Assembly (NCBI GenBank): GCA_029706075.1
Contig: JAINUG010000054.1
Span: 5,446,574 to 5,510,573 of the forward strand
Direction: 5' to 3'
From: Aldrovandia affinis
Lineage: Eukaryota; Chordata; Actinopteri; Notacanthiformes; Halosauridae
DNA: 64,000 nucleotides
Each line of letters begins with the position of its first letter. The first letter of the stretch is position 1. A model generated the notes under the pieces. It did no database searches and had not been told where the DNA came from. It saw only the letters and a program-made list of their open reading frames with translations. Shown one piece after another: positions 20,829 to 64,000 of this stretch. A program made the position numbers and the translations under genes.

Positions 20829-20842
20829 GTCTCCATGACAAT
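20829..20842 (-). promoter_or_regulatory. RFX X-box-like motif upstream of CCDC103
   Basis: On the minus strand the site reads ATTGTC AT GGAGAC, fitting the relaxed X-box pattern RYYNYY-N(1-3)-RRNRAC at every position. RFX factors use such sites to switch on ciliary genes, and CCDC103 is one. The position, about 40 bases upstream of the inferred first-exon donor, suits a core promoter. Confidence 0.4.
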
Positions 20843-20899
20843 CCCCACCACGCCTGCCTCAAATTGGCAGTCACTCGGTTTTAAAGTATTGAATGCACA

Positions 20900-23800
20900 A
20901 ACTTGAAATACTGAATATGTCCCAAACCAAACAACGGTTTATTAGAAAAAAGTTATATTTAAATGGTAATACTCAACTATGTAATATTTAAAACATAAAG
21001 TGTTTTTTCGCGCATAAACCTGGCCAAAGATGGTGGAGGATTGACAAGATGCAAATGTTCGTTTCTGCGAGTTTGCCATCTGCCAATGAAATGGAAGTGT
21101 GCTAACGTTACCTTTCTGCCAATGAAGTTAATTAATTTATGGGACATCAATAGAGAATGAGGTAAGAGCAACGTTTTATTGCAAAAGGTGACTATTAATA
21201 ATGTTTTATTTTTCTTTTCGAGATAACCCAGTTAAGATAATTAACTTTGAAGATTTGATCCATACCATCCCAGCACCATCAACTAAACAGGCTTAGTGCA
21301 CCCCACAACCAGAGAAGCTCTAGCATCTCAGGTTATATGGTGCACCAAGCCTGCTGAGTTGAGGACGCTGTTTCTTATTAATAAGTTGATAAAAGCATGA
21401 TTGTTTTATACACTGGCCTTGAACAAACTCCAATTCAGCTAGACTACTTTAAAATGTACTTTTGGGGGGAGGGAGGATGTTTTTGTGACAAAAAGTTAAA
21501 ACAGGTAAATATATAATTATATATTATATTATATTATTATAATATCATTTTGACATGCGTTGGCGGCGTTCCAAACATGACGGCCAATGAACCAATAATT
21601 TATGGCTTTAGCTACTTCGGCTCAGCTCAGCGTGGTATGCAGCAACGTTTTGACCGATGAGGTCTTCTCCAGGCAGCAATGGTTACTTTGATCACATTAG
21701 TTGAAATGATTTGCTGTATACCATGCTGGCATTAACTTAACTCTGCTGAAATATGTGAAATGGGATTTTTCGCATATTTTCCTTGTTCTCTCTCAGTTCT
21801 TGGAACATTAGCTACTGAGAGGAACAAGGGAAGTATATAGCTAGCAAGAATGCTAATTCCATCTAAACTGTAGCGCCTGTCGAGTTAATACACGGTCTTA
21901 AGGGTCCATTAATGACAACTAACCAAAGAGTCTTAACAGCGCACAGAATAATAACTGAAACAGGAATTATTTTTAAAAAAAACAATACTTTAATAACATT
22001 GAGACAGCTCAGTACAAAAAGAAACAATAATAGCAACTTCGTATTTAACAGAGGTGATCATGTGCTTAAATACATTCATACGTACACAAAATATCTCCTA
22101 TACAGACTACATTTGGCCCCCTCTACCACAAAAAGTACAGTACCTAACACTCTCATTGCAGCATCTTAGTTAAAGGGAGCTCTGGCTATTCATAGATTAT
22201 GAGCTGGTCCCTGAATGCTATTCAGTGTATTTCAGAATATTTATCAGTGAACAATAACTTTCTTATGTCTGCAGAGGTAATGTTTTTTTTAAGAACACAA
22301 CAAAAAAACCCCATTAAATTTGACAAAAGAATAATAATAATTATAAAGATTACTGTCGCTTTTTTTTAATCATACATTTTATCAAGCCCTGTGTAATCAA
22401 AAGAATAGAAAAAAGTCAGCGTTGTTTAATGCACACTATTTATGGAAAAGCTTTACTTTACTTTAGTTCCTTTTTTGATTAAAAACATACAAATGACCTC
22501 TGGTATTATGTGTAGGAAAGTCTAACGTACATTAAAGGACAAAATATATGAACGTTTGAACTGTAATGGCCCCTTCATTCACAGCATATGTGTCCAGCAG
22601 CTGGAAAAATGGCCTGTCGGACATCTGGAATACAAATTCAGACCATCTGGTGCTGATTGTCTTCAGGCTGCGAGGTTACCTATGACTTCACAGAGCTCCC
22701 TTGAGCTAAAATCTGCTAACAGATCAGTAGGCTCCTCTCCTGCTTCGCTAATGACCACGGCGGTTTACGCCGCACACTGACAAGAACGAATCAAGAAATT
22801 GCAATCGAATAAATCACTGTTGCATAAGGCTCGGTTAAAGCTTCCTGTTTGGAACGGGTCCCGTGCTGCATTGGATTAGGTGGAGGGGAGAGGAGAGGAG
22901 GTGGCTTAGTGAGGTCCACCTGTTATCTCAGAAGCGCAGGGGTCTATCACAGTGGTGCTGTCCGCAGGAATGGGGATGTTGTACACAGTTGGCTGGTCAA
23001 ATCGAGACAGGACCCCTTTGTTCTTGGAGGACCAGCGCTGACCCATGAGCCCACTTTTTGGCGATCCCAGACACAGGACATGTATGTACCCTGGAAAACT
23101 TTCATTTCAAACCATGCAGATGTGACTATAAGTTTGTGAGTCAGCCAATCAGGCTAAAAGTCTGCAGTCAGCCAATCAGGACTGGACCTGTCACCTCAAA
23201 CACACAGGTTTACCGGTAATAATAATAATGATGTATTCCTGACATATCCAGAGAAGTAATACAATATGTGCCCATTCAATACTCTCAGGTCTGCTTCCGA
23301 GAATCTCTCCTCAAACACTTCATTATGTGGTACTGTAATCTGCTTTGGCTGTGAAATACTTTTTAACCACTAGGTGGCACTCAATGAACAACAGTGCTTT
23401 TTGGAAACCCTCTGCTGTACCTACAATCTATGTAGAAAGGTACTGACCTTCTGAGACACCAGCAACAATAACCATGGTACAATAAACACTGTAAAGCCCG
23501 ATTTATGCGGTGAATGTCGGTTTCAGTAATGATTTCCTAATAGCACAGAGCCACACAGCGATAAAACTGCATCAGACAGAACTATTACCAGACAAAACTC
23601 CCTTTTTTTTACCATTACAGTATATGCGATCAATTATTTACCAGATCACAATTTACCACTAATATTACCTGCACGATAACAATCCACCCATAATATTGTT
23701 AAGATCACGGGACAAACACAATACAGCCCTTTTCATATGAAGCAGTTAGGTTAGGGGTAGGCTCTCCATTCTAGTTCTCTTCATGACCAAAGTGAGTCTT

Positions 23801-24389
23801 GCTGAAATGTGCAATGGTGGTCCTCGGATCCTTTGTGATCATTCATGGCAGATTCACTCCGCTCACTCATGAAATGTTAGGCTCCGAGATATGGAGTGAT
23901 TACAAAACACACACAGTCGCACAATCAAAGTCTTAAGACGATTAAAACAGACACCAGCCAGCATATTGTAGATGTTGAATCGAGAAAATCAAATATAAAC
24001 TGTATGAAAAAAAACATACCTTGCTGTTTCCACAGCAAGAAAATATGGCATTTTACTACTAAGAAAACAAGGATAATCCTATACTATGTTATGCAAAGGA
24101 AAACAGATCAATGTACATTCAATTATCTTCTACTCCCTGTTTACAACAGAATAGCAGAGATGATATTGCACCGAAAGCTAAACATTTAGATGATTTGAAG
24201 AAGATTTAAAAAATGTAAAGTAAAAAAAGACATTTAATGCACAGAATACCGTTGGTCAAGTTCTCACAGAGATATATCCACAGAGTACATCTCCGATTAA
24301 CAGAGTGGCCCCACTTAGCTCTGGGAGGGGCAAACAGCAGTCCTCCAATCACCGCTTCCCCCAGAACTCTTGGAGGCGGGGCTTGAGGA
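20900..24389 (-). other. ITGA3 3' UTR and spacer to CCDC103
   Basis: AT-rich DNA without an ORF matching a family I know. The part nearest the ITGA3 stop is expected to be 3' UTR. Minus-strand ATTAAA-type signals are present (for example near 21988), but none stands out. A 14-base direct repeat (GTCAGCCAATCAGG) occurs twice between 23138 and 23186. Confidence 0.45.
21279..21362. ncRNA. 84-nt hairpin, miRNA-precursor-like
   Basis: Outer arms 21279-21302 and 21339-21362 pair at 21 of 24 positions without bulges. Further in, AACC/GGTT, GAGA/TCTC and GC/GC pair around a 4-base loop. Length and shape resemble a pre-miRNA, but a short palindromic MITE would look the same. I do not recognise the arm sequences. 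It lies between the 3' end of ITGA3 and the CCDC103 promoter. Confidence 0.3.
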
Positions 24390-60773
<36,384 letters not shown>

Positions 60774-61110
60774 GTTTACTCCCAGCGCTGTAGTCCGCTC
60801 CCGATTATTGTCCAGACCAGCAAGTGAAATGATTTCTTCGACCGAGTTTCAACGTTTTGCACACACCATGGAGAAACCTCTGTCCGTGCGCGCGCTATTC
60901 TCTCGCTTTCTGAAATTCACCCCCTCCCTCTCCCTTTCGCATCCACACCCATTCACCGAAGACATTCATGCCCACTGTACACATTACTCATTTCTCATTT
61001 CTTCCGGGGTGTAGAACAGCCGTAAATTTAATCACTGATGCGGTTCTGACAACAAAAGAGAAGTCATCCACCTTGACAATGTTAATATATGCACATGTAC
61101 TGTAGACTAC
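60774..61110 (-). promoter_or_regulatory. Presumed ITGA3 5' UTR and promoter
   Basis: DNA directly upstream of the ITGA3 ATG. On the gene's strand it is GA-rich (GGGAGAGGGAGGGGGTGAA) with a CG-containing patch (GCGCGCGCACGG). There is no clear TATA box. The transcription start is not determinable by eye. Confidence 0.4.
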
Positions 61111-61140
61111 GTGATTGTTTTTGCAAATGCGCTACTGGCT

Positions 61141-61320
<180 letters not shown>

Positions 61321-61790
61321 AATACACAAGCAATGTAGCGACAGTTGCAAAACGGCTGGAGCCTCAATAAACCCGTTATACAGTATCATTTCAGTCTCAA
61401 ATGAGATTGAGTTTTTTGGCCAAGAAATGAGGGTGTAATAATTGAGACAAGGACAGTTCATTGTCTGAATCAGCCAAATCTACCCAAATTATAAACAGGC
61501 CTATAGACACCCTGTTATCACAATGATTTGCCTATAATAAACCATTTTCCTTATGTATAAAACATGTATGTATAACAAAACAAGCAGGTGGGGTTAACAT
61601 AAGTGAATGTACATGTCAGGGGTTGCAAGCTCCCAACACTAACATTTCTTCCCTTTCTCCAATGCAGGAATCCACCAACCCTCCAAACAGTGCACAGAGG
61701 CATACATAGAATATAACTGCTTTATTCGATGTCACGAAAAGAGATCACAATTGTACCCACATGGAGATTGATAACAGCATGTTTATGTCT

Positions 61791-62004
61791 GGCAGTGTAG
61801 TGTAATGGTTAGGGAGCTGGGCCTGTAACTCAGAGGTTGCTGGTTCAATTCCCAGGTGGGGCACTGCTGTTGTACCCTTAAGCAAGGTACTTAATCTGAA
61901 TTGCTTCAGTAAAACATCCAGCTGTATAAATGGATTGCATGTAAAGAAATGTAAAACTGTGTAAGTCGCTCTGGATAAGAGCGTCTGCTAAATGCCTAAA
62001 AATG
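61791..62004 (+). repeat. SINE family 1, full length
   Basis: A box (TAGTGTAATGG), B box (GGTTCAATTCC), GGGGCACTGCTGTTGTACCC, AAGCAAGGTACTTAATCTGA, CAGCTGTATAAATGGATTG, tail GTAAGTCGCTCTGGATAAGA GCGTCTGCTAAATGCC. One of the least diverged copies in the window. Confidence 0.9.
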
Positions 62005-62638
62005 TTAAAAAAATAAAAAATGTATGGGATGCCTCTGGGCCGACAGCTGACAGCGCAGTGCCTTCCACAGGTGAGCGTGCACAGACTACGCGCGCTCCGC
62101 ACGCAGGTGGAGACCAGAAGCACGCAAATAAAGTTGATTTGTAACTGTAGTTGATTTGTAACTCAGTGAATGTTTGCTGAACCTCCGCGAGAGAGCTCTG
62201 TCCACACCGCACTAGGCCTGTTTCATTCACACCACAATGTAAGGGACTCAACACACTACATACTTTCCCACAGGCGCGCACACACACACACACACACACA
62301 CTGCCACCAGCGGACTGCTCCCATGTCCGGCCTCCTCTCACATGCACCACAGGGATGTCTGGGCACTTTGGGCCACTCACACCCCACACACCCCACACAA
62401 ACACATGAGCACGACAGACTACACCAAACGAATACAAAAAGCTGTCCAATCAAGCTGCAGCGCCTGGGTGACTGGGGGCGACCCCCCTTCCAAGGTGAGC
62501 CACTGTTATAAGGCAGCCCTATACCTAATCCTCGACAGGTACCCCGCATCAGCACCCAATAATTCAATGAGATCTCCAACACAGTGACTGACTCAAAATG
62601 CGAAAAGCAAAAACAGCTGACACACACACAATGCGCAT

Positions 62639-62982
62639 AGGTAACTACCGAAAAAAAGGAAACACTCAAAATAAAGGGTTGTGGTGGCTCTGCTATGGTG
62701 TGGGGTGCACTTTTTTGGCACGGTTTAGGCTCCACTCAGTCACCAGATCTCAACCCCATTGAACGGGTACGGGAGATTCTGACAGCATTTTCCACCACCA
62801 TCAACAAAAACACCAAATGATGGAATTTGTCAATGAACAATGGTATTGCATCCCTCCAATAGAGTTTCAGAAACTTGTCGAATCTATGCCAAGGTGCATT
62901 GGAACTGTTCTGGTGGCTCGTAGTGGCCCAACGCCCTATTAAGGCACTTTATTTGATATTTCCTTTATTCTATCAGTTACCT
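62639..62982 (+). mobile_element. Tc1-type transposon relic, internally deleted
   Basis: The ends AGGTAACT...GGAAACACTCAAAATAAA and its near-inverse TTTATTTGATATTTCC...AGTTACCT form ~37-bp imperfect terminal repeats. Between them, 62740-62763 translates as SPDLNPIE, the signature around the last catalytic acidic residue of Tc1 transposases. The flanking frame is broken and most of the transposase is missing. Confidence 0.65.
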
Positions 62983-63555
62983 GTACATACAAACACTGTA
63001 TTTGCACGTAAACTACACACAGATGGGTCATGAATAAGTTCCAGTTCATAGCAGCATAGTTTATGCTATATTATGCACAATTCCTTTTTTTTTTTTTTTT
63101 TTTTTTACAACAATATACGTAAAGACCATATATAAAAAGGCACCTGCCATTAGCGGTGCACTGAAGGCACAAAGCTGCTCCAAATGTGAACCGCGCGAGA
63201 CACTGCGGTGGAGGCGAAAGGTGTGTAAATTAAGTTGGTCTGTAACTCAGCGAGTGTTTGTCGAGCCGCCGGGAGACAGCTCTGGCAGCTCGTAAACGCG
63301 GCCTCTGGAGCAGCCCCGATAAGAACGGACAGGACCTCTACATAGCTGCACGGTCAGTCAATCAAATGTGGCCCTGACTGCTAAGCATTTACTCACTGAA
63401 CCCTTCACCCCCCCCCTCCGAGAGCTCTCGGTCTTGCTCAGTGAGGCATCAGGCCACACCCTCTTCCTGTGGAGAACGCCGCCCGCATCACTGCGTCCTG
63501 TACTGATTACAGCTCACCGGCCCTCTGATTTAGCTGACTTCTTCATCCACCCCTC

Positions 63556-63557
<2 letters not shown>

Positions 63558-63592
<35 letters not shown>

Positions 63593-63836
63593 CATGCATG
63601 CATACACAGACACACACACACACACAGGTAGACACACACACAGACACACACAGGTGGACACACACATGCATACACACACACAGGTAAACACACACAAGCA
63701 CACATACACACACTCTCTCACACACACACACACACACACTCATCATACACACACACACACAGACACACACTACACATGCATGCATCCACAAACACACACA
63801 GAAACACAAACATATACACACACACACACACACACA
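63558..63836. repeat. CA-rich interrupted microsatellite, ~280 bp
   Basis: CA runs broken by GCATGCATACACAGA, AGGTAGACA and similar units. All ORFs over it are Thr/His or Cys/Val repeats and not genes. Confidence 0.95.
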
Positions 63837-64000
63837 TTTTAATTATTTCCTTTAGACAGTCTTGTCCTTAGTTAATTTCCTCTGTACTTTCCTACCTCAA
63901 TGGAATGGCAGCCTGTAGATGCTGATTAGGGAGAGGGCAGTCCACAGATTATTCAGACCCCCCATCATGTGTAAATGTACTCCATGCACTTAACGCATGA

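Larger units (their letters stand above)
62005..64000. other. Intergenic DNA at the right end
   Basis: Apart from the Tc1 relic and CA tract, it contains a CA run at 62277-62301 and a T homopolymer (about 63088-63107). The segments 62090-62240 and 63180-63320 share AAATTAAGTTGGTCTGTAAC-like, GAACCTCCGCGAGAGAGCTC-like wording and may be two copies of one repeat. No gene seen. Confidence 0.5.

Noticed and set aside
63514-63842. Long Cys-Val and His-Thr ORFs at the right end
   Set aside because: CA-rich repeat; not coding.

Overview
This is a vertebrate nuclear genome window, almost certainly from a ray-finned (teleost-type) fish. The genes are split by GT-AG introns. The introns hold tRNA-headed SINEs and LINE 3' ends that share the tail GTCGCTCTGGATAAGAGC, hAT-type MITEs with 8-bp target duplications, a Tc1 relic and long CA/GT and CT microsatellites. 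The proteins match single-copy vertebrate families. I cannot name the species.

Layout: (1) 504-15535, + strand: the 3' three quarters of ACE (angiotensin-converting enzyme, two-domain somatic form). There are 19 coding exons matching human exons 7-12 and 14-26, with two intact HEMGH zinc sites and a C-terminal membrane anchor; exons 1-6 lie left of the window. (2) 16689-17930, - strand: FAM187A, a single-exon Ig-domain type I membrane protein of 413 aa, tail-to-tail with ACE. (3) 18488-20288, - strand: CCDC103, a dynein-arm assembly factor with three coding exons, and an RFX X-box-like site upstream. (4) 24390-60773, - strand: complete ITGA3 (integrin alpha-3), 24 common coding exons plus two alternative last exons encoding the alpha-3A and alpha-3B cytoplasmic tails (predicted 1052 and 1071 aa). 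Intron 1 is about 18.6 kb and contains no gene I can support. (5) 60774-64000: ITGA3 promoter side and intergenic DNA with a 174-bp GT repeat, a SINE, a Tc1-derived relic and a CA-rich tract.

The genes do not form a functional pathway. ACE is an ectopeptidase, ITGA3 a laminin receptor subunit, CCDC103 a ciliary motility factor, and FAM187A is uncharacterised. From memory, all four human orthologues lie on chromosome 17q, so the window looks like a compacted piece of ancestral synteny. CCDC103 and FAM187A are adjacent in the same direction, as in mammals, and may be co-transcribed.

Exon boundaries were read by eye from splice sites, reading-phase continuity and recalled family sequences; no alignment was run. 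I found no wholly new biological system. The points most worth checking are a miRNA-like hairpin at 21279-21362, a GC-AG intron in ITGA3, a tandem splice acceptor in ACE, the CCDC103/FAM187A transcript arrangement, a paired MITE family in ACE introns and nested transposons in an ITGA3 intron.
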